Origin: a virus
IMG/VR virus record: IMGVR_UViG_3300044707_000408
Coordinates: 1 to 42,485 of that record
Reading direction: 5' to 3' (one strand)
Length of the DNA stretch: 42,485 nucleotides
Below are positions 1-6,027 of this stretch, piece by piece. The position numbers and the translations under genes are program-made. The notes below the pieces were generated by a model. The model saw nothing but the letters and a program-made list of their open reading frames with translations. It was not told the origin of the DNA and ran no database searches. The first letter of the stretch is position 1; the number at the start of each line of letters is the position of its first letter.

Positions 1-186
1 CACCTTTGCCTTGATGGATGTCCGCCCAGCCAGCCGGTCAAAAGTCAGCGACAGGCTGATTGAGAATCTGCCCGCGATGCTGGTTTTGCCAGCCTCGGCC
101 AGGTGCTGTTTGAGCAGATAGCTCGCCAGCTCCTGCGCCTTGGTCAGCTCCCGCTGTTCGAGCTCCAGTTGGTCAAAAGCTGATGT
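1..186. repeat. Terminal redundancy, left copy (186 bp)
   Basis: Bases 1-186 repeat at 42300-42485 with a single difference: A at 59 versus G at 42358. The repeat lies entirely inside a small coding gene in the middle of the replication region, not at a module boundary. It is therefore better read as the overlap of a circular contig, or of a permuted genome, than as a T7-style packaging repeat. Confidence 0.85.
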
Positions 187-240
187 GCAATCGACCCCAT
201 TGACTTCAACGGTTGCTCTGCCCACGGATGATTTAGGCAT
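1..240 (-). CDS. Small hypothetical protein, 5' part (gene continues across the contig join)
   Basis: The gene starts at ATG 238-240 and runs off the left edge after 80 codons. Because bases 1-186 match 42300-42485, the reading frame continues from 42299 to a TGA at 42210, giving 109 residues (MPKSSVGRATVEVNG...). The start overlaps the TAA of the upstream 69-aa gene, and the end overlaps the start of the RuvC-like gene in ATGA style, so it is one link in a coupled chain. The protein is Lys/Glu/Gln-rich in its first half (ELEQRELTKAQELASYLLKQ) and probably helical there. It has no signal peptide or membrane segment. No family was recognised. Its place between SSB and a RuvC-like nuclease suggests a DNA-metabolism role, but that is inference. 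Confidence 0.75.
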   Translation of the reverse strand, partial: MPKSSVGRATVEVNGVDCTSAFDQLELEQRELTKAQELASYLLKQHLAEAGKTSIAGRFSISLSLTFDRLAGRTSIKAKV

Positions 241-442
241 TGGCGCCACCCTTGCGACGCTTGATCTCCTCAACTTCGCTCCGCACTTGACCGCGGCAGA
301 AGTTGTAGAGGCCGTGGCTATGCGTATCTATCTCCTCGGCAGGTACAACTGCTTGCGCGGAGCACGAGATATCCACGTTTTCGTAGTTGCCTAGGTTGAC
401 CTTGGCGGAGAATGACCGCGTGATCTTGATTTCTTGGCTCAC
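233..442 (-). CDS. Hypothetical 69-aa protein downstream of SSB
   Basis: The start is GTG 440-442, preceded by an AGAGGT Shine-Dalgarno about 6-7 bases upstream. It lies 12 bases after the SSB stop, and its TAA overlaps the start of the next gene. The product begins MSQEIKITRSFSAKVNLGNYENVDI and ends with a basic EEIKRRKGG segment. The N-terminal half looks like alternating beta strands, and the segment VPAEEIDTHSHGLYNFCRGQVRSEVEEI looks helical. There is no membrane segment or signal peptide. It is probably a small cytosolic partner of phage DNA metabolism expressed with SSB; the function is unknown. The coupling on both sides supports a real gene. Confidence 0.75.
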   Translation of the reverse strand: MSQEIKITRSFSAKVNLGNYENVDISCSAQAVVPAEEIDTHSHGLYNFCRGQVRSEVEEIKRRKGGANA

Positions 443-454
443 CAGGGCACCTCT

Positions 455-1087
455 TCAGTACTGGTGGGGACCTGGATTAGCATCGAATCCGAACGGATCC
501 GCAGCAGCCGGGGCCAGGGTGGTGACGTCCGTGCCTTCCTCCGGCGCACCGAAGACGCCAGGATCCACGGCTTGCATCACGTACGGGACGTGGTTAAGAA
601 CACGCACGCCAAGCAGCTGCAGGGTTAACCCCTTGCCGCCAACCGGGTGGTCCCACGACCAAATGGAATAAGCAATCTTGCAAACCGAACCGTTGCCGAT
701 CGCCCTATCAACCGGCCAGGGATTCCCTTTGGCGTCTTGCACCATGGGAGGCGGTAATTCGGTGCCGCGAGATGTTGCAATGTCCCTGGAAAACGTGATA
801 CGGACAAGTCCGGTAGGGACTTCGATGCCTTGTTCGTTGGTAAGCGTTTCCCGCTTCCATTTCTTGCCGTTGGCCCCGTACTTGGCGTTACCGCCAAAGT
901 CATCCATGAATTGTTTATGCAGGGAGCCGATGAATTGCTTCGATATCGGGTCCCGCTCGGGGTCTGATTGAAGCAGCACAATTCCGTACTGCAATTTGTC
1001 GCCCGAATCGTTCTTGACCAGCTTGGGCCTCAGGACGTTTGCAAACAGGACCTCGCCGGCCGGGGTGACCAGCGTTTCGGATGCCAT
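455..1087 (-). CDS. Single-stranded DNA-binding protein (DUF2815 / T7 gp2.5-like)
   Basis: This 210-aa protein should coat single-stranded DNA during replication and recombination. What I see is a beta-rich protein beginning MASETLVTPAGEVLFANVLRPK, with GIVLLQ, the conserved block MVQDAKGNPWPVDRAIGNGSVCKIAYSIWSW around residues 130-160, then GKGLTLQLLGVRVLNHVPY, and an acidic/Pro-rich tail. The order (strand, 'G..V....Y', 'KG..L.L..V.VL') is what DUF2815 and gp2.5-type phage SSBs show. An in-frame ATG at 1129 would add 14 residues, but these overlap the palindrome at 1127-1146, so I prefer 1087. It follows the RNA polymerase as in T7-like phages. The acidic C-terminal tail with a terminal aromatic that gp2.5 uses for partner contacts is only weakly present (ends GPHQY). 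Confidence 0.8.
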   Translation of the reverse strand: MASETLVTPAGEVLFANVLRPKLVKNDSGDKLQYGIVLLQSDPERDPISKQFIGSLHKQFMDDFGGNAKYGANGKKWKRETLTNEQGIEVPTGLVRITFSRDIATSRGTELPPPMVQDAKGNPWPVDRAIGNGSVCKIAYSIWSWDHPVGGKGLTLQLLGVRVLNHVPYVMQAVDPGVFGAPEEGTDVTTLAPAAADPFGFDANPGPHQY

Positions 1088-1126
1088 GCTCTGCAGGGGT
1101 GTAGGGCTCCCAGATACTAGGGCATC

Positions 1127-1146
1127 CACTAGCGCTTGCGCTAGTG
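1127..1146. promoter_or_regulatory. Perfect 20-bp palindrome CACTAGCGC-tt-GCGCTAGTG
   Basis: Nine-base arms are separated by TT, with further CTAG copies either side (ACTAG at 1116-1120, CCTAG at 1147-1151). It sits between the RNA polymerase stop (1148) and the SSB start (1087). There is no T-run on either side, so an operator or processing hairpin is more likely than an intrinsic terminator. CACTAG half-sites also make up the inverted repeat at 5068-5097. Confidence 0.6.
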
Positions 1147-1147
1147 C

Positions 1148-3574
1148 CTAGCTGAACAGGTACGGGTTGTTGCCGATCCCCCCGATCTCCAGCGCCCCCC
1201 GTGGCGGCGGCGGCGGCAGCGCCTTAAGCCCTGCGTTGCAACGGATCTCCTCGGCAATGGCCTCCAGCCAGTCGGTGGCATAGAGGGCCCGGAACTCGTC
1301 GAGCAAGGTCCTCTGGAGCCAGCTGGCGTTGGCTGGATCGGTGGCGAAACAGTCGTGGTTGGTCAGCAACGGCACCCCCTGCTCTCCAGCCCTGTAGGCC
1401 ACGGCATGCACCAGGGCCGCGTCGAAGCTGTGCACCAGGTTGGCGGTGATGCTGCTGTTGGTCCGCCGGGCGGACAACTCCCCCTCCGGCGGGTCCATCT
1501 CGAAGGTGACGGCCGCGAGCTTGCCGAGGAGGTGCGTGCGGATCACGGATTTGCTGGGTGTCGTCCGGCCTACCTGCATGGGCCAGCCCATCGGCGCGGT
1601 CCACCGGATCTGCTGCTGGTGGCGGCCGACCACCTCGCGGCCCACATCGCAGAGCCAGCGGCGGAGCTGCAGCAGTGCTGCGGTTTCGGTGCCGAGCACC
1701 ACCCGCAGCCGGGCTTCCAGGTAGCTGCTGGGCCGATAGATCCGGCCTGCCCAGTCATCCACGGGCCCCAGCCGCTGCTGCAGCTGGTCCTGGATGCCAT
1801 CGGCCACGGTGCGGGAGGTGGAGCCGAACGGCGTGTGCATCACGGCGGCCTTCACCCAGCTGCGATCGATCCCAAGCTCCAGCCAGCCGGCTGCGAGTTG
1901 GTGGGTCCGCGCATCCCCGCAATTCAGATCGATCTCCAGCTGCTGCTGCAGTCGCTTCACCACAGCGGAATAGAGGTCATTCGGCCCGGTGCCGCAGACA
2001 TTGCAGAGCTCGGCCATCGCTCGATCCCGTAGCAGGGTTGCGATGATTCCGGCGCCGGAGCAGGTCTGATCCAGGCGTATGGGCACTCTGCGACCCATGC
2101 CCGGCTCAGACCATGCCCGCGCCATCTGCAAGAACTGCCATGGCTGCTTGGCCTCGCGCCACAAGTCGGCGTTGCCGATGGGGTCTTCGGCGATTTCCTC
2201 CAGCCGCCACATTTCATTGACGCCCCAGGTCAATCGATCGTCCCAGCTGCTGCGCGTCAGGCCCCAGTGCCCTGCTGCTGCCTTAAGAACCCAGTTCATC
2301 GCCTCGTAGTTCATCCCTTCGTGCCCGACCGTTGGCCCAGCGCCAAACCGCAGCAGTGCCTTCTGGTGGTCGGGGCCCTGGTGCGTGAGGCCTCGGTTTG
2401 CGGTGAAGGCTCGCCCCCTGAAGTCGAGGAAGTGAGCCTGATAGATCGGCCGGCCCACCAGCGTCTCGGCGGTCTGCAAAGCCCGCTCGATCGCCAGCCG
2501 CTTGGAGCTGTTGTCGCGCAGGTCTTGGTGGTGCCGGGCTTGGTTGCGCCGCCAGGCATCCTGTACATCCGGCGGCTCGCTGACGGGGAATGGCCCTACA
2601 TCGGGAACAGGGTCCCGCTCAACCGGGAACAGGCCGGGGATGCCCCGGTCCCATGCCTCGCGCTGAACGCGCAGCATCCACGGGTCCACCTCCAGTTGCT
2701 GTCGCTGGAGGATGTTGACGGCCGCCAGCTGCGGCTCGATCCGCCCCGACAGGTAACTGATGGCCGCGTGGTTGCGCGCCGCCCGGACCTGCACCACCGG
2801 TGAGGTGTTGGCCAGGTGGCCGCCGCCTACCAGCCCCTTCCAGGGGTTCGGCTCGATCACCATCGGACCCCGATTCGGCCGGAGACTGCGGGGAGGGTGG
2901 CGCCGGATGAAGTCCAGTGCCTTGGCTGAGGGCAGCACCCGCCACTGAGAGCGCCGGTTGGGTTGGTCGCTCTTATCGATAATTACCAGCCCGGTTTCCC
3001 GCCGCACCACCTCAAGCAGCAGCAGGCCCACGGTCGCCCGCTCCTGCCGTGTCCAGATCGGATCGGCCCCCTCGATGGGTCGTGCGGCGATCGCCAGCAC
3101 TGCCTTCCGCTTCTCTGCTGTGGTCCGCTTGAGCAGTCGATCCAGGCTGGCGGGGGCCCGCTTGCCGATTTCACCGGCTTTCACCTCGGCATCCACGGCC
3201 AGGCCGATGGTCAGGGCCAACCCCTGGAATGTGACGGCATGGGAAAGGCGATCCAGGATCGTGACCAGGGCCACCGCCGCGATTCGTTGCGGGCTGCCGA
3301 GGGCGGCCACCAGCGGCAGAGCCCCATAACCAGGGCCGCCCAGCTTTGGGTTCTCTTGCCAGCGGTAAAGGATCGCCTCGATCTCTCGGCTCACGGGATC
3401 AGCGAACTGCTGGAACAGGGCGGTTCCGTATTCGGTGCAGCTCTCCCGCCGATACCGGCGGAGCACCTGCCGCATCACCTGCGCTCGCTGCTCGGCATTG
3501 GTGGCCTCGCGCCATTCCAGCTGCTGCTGGAGGTCCCTGTCCACCGTGGTGGATTTGCTGCTTGCCGAATCCAT
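1148..3574 (-). CDS. T7-like single-subunit DNA-dependent RNA polymerase
   Basis: This 808-aa enzyme should transcribe the middle and late phage genes. The palm motifs are clear. Motif A is RLDQTCSGAG with catalytic Asp502. Motif B is RSWVKAAVMHTPFGST with Lys575, and motif C is TNHDCFATDP with Asp741. VHSFDAALVHA matches the T7 His784 region. Spacing matches T7 RNAP (D537, K631, D812; 883 aa). Two departures stand out: the residue aligned with T7 Tyr639 is Phe583 (codon 1826-1828), and that aligned with Arg632 is Ala576. The frame is open up to 3814, but that extension reads through the tRNA-Leu attP (WRNWHTQRTQKPL is a typical tRNA-Leu translation), so I take ATG 3574 (MDSASSKST). No strong Shine-Dalgarno is visible. 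The gene lies downstream of integrase and attP and upstream of SSB. Confidence 0.93.
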   Translation of the reverse strand: MDSASSKSTTVDRDLQQQLEWREATNAEQRAQVMRQVLRRYRRESCTEYGTALFQQFADPVSREIEAILYRWQENPKLGGPGYGALPLVAALGSPQRIAAVALVTILDRLSHAVTFQGLALTIGLAVDAEVKAGEIGKRAPASLDRLLKRTTAEKRKAVLAIAARPIEGADPIWTRQERATVGLLLLEVVRRETGLVIIDKSDQPNRRSQWRVLPSAKALDFIRRHPPRSLRPNRGPMVIEPNPWKGLVGGGHLANTSPVVQVRAARNHAAISYLSGRIEPQLAAVNILQRQQLEVDPWMLRVQREAWDRGIPGLFPVERDPVPDVGPFPVSEPPDVQDAWRRNQARHHQDLRDNSSKRLAIERALQTAETLVGRPIYQAHFLDFRGRAFTANRGLTHQGPDHQKALLRFGAGPTVGHEGMNYEAMNWVLKAAAGHWGLTRSSWDDRLTWGVNEMWRLEEIAEDPIGNADLWREAKQPWQFLQMARAWSEPGMGRRVPIRLDQTCSGAGIIATLLRDRAMAELCNVCGTGPNDLYSAVVKRLQQQLEIDLNCGDARTHQLAAGWLELGIDRSWVKAAVMHTPFGSTSRTVADGIQDQLQQRLGPVDDWAGRIYRPSSYLEARLRVVLGTETAALLQLRRWLCDVGREVVGRHQQQIRWTAPMGWPMQVGRTTPSKSVIRTHLLGKLAAVTFEMDPPEGELSARRTNSSITANLVHSFDAALVHAVAYRAGEQGVPLLTNHDCFATDPANASWLQRTLLDEFRALYATDWLEAIAEEIRCNAGLKALPPPPPRGALEIGGIGNNPYLFS

Positions 3575-3650
3575 GCCGTTTTTTGCTGCGGCAACAGGGC
3601 CGTTCGGCAGAAAATCCACCGGGGCCCTGTAGAGGTGAGTCCCCCTATCC

Positions 3651-3887
3651 TCACCCCAGCCGGGGAAACTGTTCTGCAGGGTCGCAAAGGTGAGCAGCGG
3701 TTTTTGAGTCCGCTGCGTATGCCAATTCCGCCATGCCCCCGCTAGTCCTGGCCTGGGTTCTCGGGTTTTCGGCTGCTGCTTCTGCTGCTTTGGAAAGCAG
3801 CAATCCGGCAGCAAGAAACGGCAACCAGAGAACGGGTGGACGTGTCCACAGTACGGCTGCGGCCACCTTTTGAGTTACGTCTTCCAT
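3651..3887 (-). CDS. Small membrane protein whose 3' end runs through attP
   Basis: This is a 78-aa frame starting at ATG 3887. The start overlaps the integrase TGA (TGATG) and has GGAGG about 8 bases upstream, so translation should be coupled to integrase. Residues 1-35 (MEDVTQKVAAAVLWTRPPV then LWLPFLAAGLLLSKAAEAA) contain one hydrophobic segment, followed by a polar linker. From about residue 50 onwards the codons are those of the tRNA-Leu fragment (GGMAELAYAADSKTAAH), so the C-terminus is dictated by the attachment site and would change on integration. The function is unknown. The good start signal favours a real gene, although the lower half may simply be read-through of attP. Confidence 0.5.
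   Translation of the reverse strand: MEDVTQKVAAAVLWTRPPVLWLPFLAAGLLLSKAAEAAAENPRTQARTSGGMAELAYAADSKTAAHLCDPAEQFPRLG
3694..3740 (-). other. Phage attachment site attP: 5' half of a tRNA-Leu gene
   Basis: Read on the minus strand, the 47 bases start GGGGGCATGGCGGAATTGG, continue through a D-arm, and include an anticodon arm GCAGCGGACTCAAAA followed by CCGCTGC, that is, a Leu(CAA) anticodon loop. The acceptor 3' strand, variable arm and T-arm (no GGTTCGA) are missing, so it is not a functional tRNA. It lies directly downstream of the integrase. Marine cyanopodoviruses such as P-SSP7 carry a comparable tRNA-Leu match next to integrase. Position 39 (A instead of the T that would pair with A31) differs from a perfect stem, so the exact identity core may end in the anticodon loop. 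Confidence 0.85.
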
Positions 3888-4894
3888 CACCCGGCCTCCA
3901 GCGCTTCCACGCATGCCGAGAGGGCATCGGTGCTCAAGTGCAGGTAGCGCTTAACGGCAGCCAGGGAGCTCCAGCCCCCGAAGGTCATCAACTGCACCAG
4001 TGAGATCCCCGCGCTGGCCAGCTTCGAAGCACAGGTGTGCCGGGTAGTGTGGATGGTCAGGCTTGAGTCGTGCGCGAGGCCGATGTGCTCTTTGGCCCGA
4101 TCGAATAGCCGGCGGTAGCGGTCGTAGCTGTAGGGGAACACTCTGGTGTTGGGCACCGGCACGCCGAAAGCCTTCACCGCATCGAGGGCCCTGGCAGTCA
4201 GCGGCACTGTGCGGGGGTGCCTGTTTTTTGTCTTCCAGAAGGTCACCCGGTTCAGCTGAAAATCAACATCGCCCCAACGCAGCCGCTCCACCTCTCCCCA
4301 GCGAGCGCACGATTCCAGCAAGAACACCAGCACCAGGGCCGCGCCGGGCTCCTCGATCTTCTGGAAGTAGGCGCACAGCTGGTCTCGCTCGCGGTCGCTC
4401 ATCACCCGGTCCTTGTCGCCGCCGGGCTTCAGCTGCTTGGGCATGGCCGGCCTGGTGGTGATGCGTCCGTGCAGCTGGGCATCCGAGAACATGGCTTTGA
4501 GTGCGCTGAGCTTCCGGTTGATGGTGGCCGGACGGTTGCCCTGGCCCTTGAGCGAGGTCCGCCACTGCTCCACCGCTGTGGCGTTGATCGACTCAAGCGG
4601 CGTCGAGGGCCCGAAGAACTCCACCGCTGCAGCGGAATAGATGGCGGCCGTTCGCTCATAGGCCAATCCAGCCCACCGCACCTGTAGCGATAGCTGCCGG
4701 GCCTGGGCGACGGTGAAGCCCTGGGCGTTCACCACTGGTTCGGCCATCAGGTGGTCCCGTAGCTCGCGGCGCTTTCGCTCGGCCTCGGCCTTAGTGCGGC
4801 CGCTGGCTTGCCGCCGCTTGCCGTCGATCGTGACATCAGCAATCCAGCGGGTCTGGCCGCTGGCGTCGGTTCGTTTCCGAACAGCTCCCGTCAT
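3887..4894 (-). CDS. int: Tyrosine recombinase, phage integrase
   Basis: This 335-aa protein should catalyse site-specific recombination between the phage tRNA-Leu attP and the host tRNA-Leu gene. It has an N-terminal arm-binding part (MTGAVRKRTDASGQTRW.ADVTIDGKRRQ), a core-binding helical domain (about residues 60-160, EQWRTSLKGQGNRPATINRKLSALKAMF), and a C-terminal catalytic domain. Catalytic residues visible are Arg in SCARWGEVERLRWGDVD, a Lys in the beta-hairpin WKTKNRHPRTVPL, the HTTRHT box, Trp in GGW (replacing the usual LGH), and the nucleophile Tyr in KRYLHLS. The length is typical. The start at 4894 has no Shine-Dalgarno; instead a CACCTACCCA leader lies 10-20 bases upstream. The gene is intact, so temperate growth is plausible. 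Confidence 0.95.
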   Translation of the reverse strand: MTGAVRKRTDASGQTRWIADVTIDGKRRQASGRTKAEAERKRRELRDHLMAEPVVNAQGFTVAQARQLSLQVRWAGLAYERTAAIYSAAAVEFFGPSTPLESINATAVEQWRTSLKGQGNRPATINRKLSALKAMFSDAQLHGRITTRPAMPKQLKPGGDKDRVMSDRERDQLCAYFQKIEEPGAALVLVFLLESCARWGEVERLRWGDVDFQLNRVTFWKTKNRHPRTVPLTARALDAVKAFGVPVPNTRVFPYSYDRYRRLFDRAKEHIGLAHDSSLTIHTTRHTCASKLASAGISLVQLMTFGGWSSLAAVKRYLHLSTDALSACVEALEAG

Positions 4895-4903
4895 GGTGTG
4901 GTG

Positions 4904-4914
4904 TGGGTAGGTGG
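4904..4914 (-). promoter_or_regulatory. CCACCTACCCA leader motif of integrase
   Basis: The minus-strand sequence CCACCTACCCA lies 10-20 bases before the integrase ATG. The same core (CACCTACC) precedes the starts of the genes beginning at 6618, 7141, 7402 (four tandem copies) and 7978. It resembles the anti-Shine-Dalgarno rather than a Shine-Dalgarno, so it cannot act as an ordinary ribosome-binding site. Confidence 0.5.
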
Positions 4915-4915
4915 T

Positions 4916-5059
4916 TCACAGGTTTTTGATCTGGCGGCGCAGGGCCCGACCCCGACTCGAAAGCGAAATCAGGAACACCTGGACGTGGTGGAGCGGGAGC
5001 GCGGTCGGCTCCAGAACTGAGAAAGCGGCCAAAGCGGCTGCAAGTCTATCCAGATCCAT
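4916..5059 (-). CDS. 47-aa protein, possible remnant of a winged-helix regulator
   Basis: The short frame begins ATG 5057-5059, just after the inverted repeat at 5068-5097, and ends 21 bases before the integrase start. The product MDLDRLAAALAAFSVLEPTA then LPLHHVQVFLISLSSRG resembles the first helices of MarR-type winged-helix proteins, in which a 'P..V..FL..A' helix precedes the recognition helix-turn-helix. The recognition part is missing. It then ends in a basic tail, RALRRQIKNL. It could be a truncated regulator, a tiny excisionase-like DNA-binding protein, or chance. Position between operator-like repeat and integrase is suggestive; the call is tentative. Confidence 0.4.
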   Translation of the reverse strand: MDLDRLAAALAAFSVLEPTALPLHHVQVFLISLSSRGRALRRQIKNL

Positions 5060-5067
5060 GGCCTAGT

Positions 5068-5097
5068 GGGTGCACTAGGGCGGACACTAGTGCACCC
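5068..5097. promoter_or_regulatory. Inverted repeat GGGTGCACTAG-N8-CTAGTGCACCC, operator candidate
   Basis: Perfect 11-base arms (5068-5078 and 5087-5097) are separated by eight bases. Another CTAGTG copy lies just before the left arm (5063-5068). It sits immediately upstream of the 47-aa frame and the integrase-RNA polymerase block, and shares CACTAG half-sites with the palindrome at 1127-1146. The geometry suits a dimeric repressor; the winged-helix protein encoded at 5198-5587 is the nearest candidate ligand. Confidence 0.6.
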
Positions 5098-5160
5098 CTG
5101 TAGCCTGATCCTGGAAGCGGTGCGGGAGCGATGCAGCCATGCAGCAAAATGAAAAGGCCC

Positions 5161-5173
5161 CTTACGGGTGGGC
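5161..5173 (-). promoter_or_regulatory. Candidate phage RNA-polymerase promoter GCCCACCCGTAAG
   Basis: The minus strand reads GCCCACCCGTAAG, sharing CACCCGTAA with the Syn5 cyanophage promoter as I remember it. It is in non-coding sequence upstream of the operator-like repeat, integrase and RNA polymerase, and would fire towards them. The following AAGGGGCCTTTTCATTTT contains a weak GC stem and T-runs, so an intrinsic terminator for the genes above it is the main alternative reading. Confidence 0.4.
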
Positions 5174-5197
5174 ACCTCAAACGAGAGAATTAGCATT

Positions 5198-5587
5198 CTA
5201 GTTTCCATTTTTAGCCTGTAATTGCAGGGATGTATTTATCCCCCCCCCCAGAAGCTCTTCAGCCTCCGGTGTCAGGGCCAAGAGGTAGCCGCGACGGTGC
5301 GGGTGCCGGCGGGTCTTGATCAACTGAAACGGTGCCGCCACCCATTTCCCTGCAGCCATCCGATCCCGGCCACGCAGAGCGGAGAGGATGCGGTTGGTGC
5401 TGGCCACGGCCTGAGGGCGCCCCGGCTGACCCATGGCCGTGCCAAGGTCCTTGGTGTTGTCCACCCCGGCGGCGACCCACAGCAGGGCCTCCACGGTGGC
5501 GATTGTAACCCGACCGCAGCCAGCGGTTTCGATCGCCGACATTCTGAGCCGGTGCAGGATTTCGGCCTGGTGCTGGTGGTGGTTCAT
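5198..5587 (-). CDS. Winged-helix (MarR-like) DNA-binding protein, putative regulator
   Basis: This 129-aa basic protein starts at ATG 5587, overlapping the upstream stop (ATGA). Residues 5-50 form a helical opening with a helix-turn-helix-like block (VTIATVEALLWVAAGVDNTKDLGTAMGQPGR). They are followed by VASTNRILSALRGRDR as a recognition-helix region and by a wing, PFQLIKTRRHPHRRGYLLALTPEAEELL. The phrase 'R.Y.L.LT.EA..LL' is typical of MarR-type or phage winged-helix proteins. A run of ten C (5240-5249) encodes Gly-Gly-Gly near the C-terminus (LLGGGINTS) and makes the last 17 residues frameshift-prone. It is likely the regulator of the nearby palindromes; this is inference. Confidence 0.65.
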   Translation of the reverse strand: MNHHQHQAEILHRLRMSAIETAGCGRVTIATVEALLWVAAGVDNTKDLGTAMGQPGRPQAVASTNRILSALRGRDRMAAGKWVAAPFQLIKTRRHPHRRGYLLALTPEAEELLGGGINTSLQLQAKNGN

Positions 5588-5775
5588 GCGCCCCGGCTCC
5601 GTTCGTTGGCGAACACCACAACGTGGTATGCAACCGATGGCCGGCGCCTTGGCCGCATCTGGCCTCGAACCTTGCGGGCCCGCTTCTGCTTCTGGTGTTG
5701 CTGGTATGTGATCAGTAGCACGGGGCCCAGGGCGAAGGCTGTGGCGATTGCCACGGCTGCAGCAGTGGGGCTCAT
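5584..5775 (-). CDS. Small single-pass membrane protein
   Basis: The 63-aa product starts at ATG 5775, overlapping the previous stop by four bases (ATGA), and its own stop overlaps the winged-helix gene in the same way. Residues 3-22 (PTAAAVAIATAFALGPVLLI) form a hydrophobic segment. A strongly basic cytoplasmic tail follows (QQHQKQKRARKVRGQMRPRRR). The topology would be N-out, C-in by the positive-inside rule. No family was recognised; small early membrane proteins of this kind are common in phage accessory regions, for example in superinfection exclusion, but nothing here demonstrates that. Confidence 0.65.
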   Translation of the reverse strand: MSPTAAAVAIATAFALGPVLLITYQQHQKQKRARKVRGQMRPRRRPSVAYHVVVFANERSRGA

Positions 5776-5966
5776 TTCCCGGCTCCGATGTTGAGGAGCG
5801 CGATCAGGGCACTACGGCCCAGGTCGAGCTGGTCTGCCGTGGATGCCCAGTCGCCATTGCCTGCAGGCAGATCCTGCACCTGCGCGGCTAGCAGCTCCTC
5901 CAGGGCTTGCACCCGTGGAGCTAGGGCCGCGGCAGCAACCTGGGCCTGTGCTTGGTTAAGTCTCAT
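5772..5966 (-). CDS. Hypothetical 64-aa Ala/Leu-rich helical protein
   Basis: It starts at ATG 5966 directly after the inverted repeat 5972-5990 and ends in an ATGA overlap with the next gene. The sequence MRLNQAQAQVAAAALAPRVQ then ALEELLAAQVQDL predicts a long amphipathic helix, followed by a short second helix, STADQLDLGRSALIALLNIG. There is no membrane segment. It is the first gene of a three-gene coupled unit (5966 down to 5198) that ends with the winged-helix protein. Function unknown. Confidence 0.6.
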   Translation of the reverse strand: MRLNQAQAQVAAAALAPRVQALEELLAAQVQDLPAGNGDWASTADQLDLGRSALIALLNIGAGK

Positions 5967-5971
5967 TGAAT

Positions 5972-5990
5972 TTGTAAGCGAGATTTACAA
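5972..5990. promoter_or_regulatory. Inverted repeat TTGTAA-N7-TTACAA
   Basis: Perfect six-base arms lie five bases upstream of the ATG at 5966, where a ribosome-binding site would be. It could be an operator for a dimeric repressor or an RNA hairpin covering the start. It is also the most AT-rich stretch of this intergenic gap. Confidence 0.4.
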
Positions 5991-5993
5991 GTT

Positions 5994-6014
5994 GCCGGGC
6001 TTGCGGCGCCCGGC
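5994..6014 (-). terminator. GC-rich hairpin below the 196-aa gene, possible terminator
   Basis: GCCGGGC and GCCCGGC can pair around a seven-base loop, 14 bases downstream of the stop of the gene at 6028-6618. The following minus-strand sequence (AACTTGTAAATC) has only a weak T content, so termination would be inefficient or factor-assisted. Confidence 0.4.
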
Positions 6015-6027
6015 GAGCCGTGGGCGA

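Noticed and set aside
1127-1146. Intrinsic terminator for the RNA polymerase gene
   Set aside because: The palindrome is perfect, but no T-run follows on the minus strand, and its CACTAG half-sites recur at 5068-5097, favouring an operator.
3694-3740. A functional tRNA-Leu gene
   Set aside because: Only the acceptor 5' strand, D-arm and anticodon arm are present; T-arm, variable arm and 3' acceptor strand are missing.
3575-3814. An 80-residue N-terminal extension of the RNA polymerase
   Set aside because: The extension is a translation of the tRNA-Leu attP and flanking DNA (WRNWHTQRTQKPL). T7-type RNAP length is met from ATG 3574.
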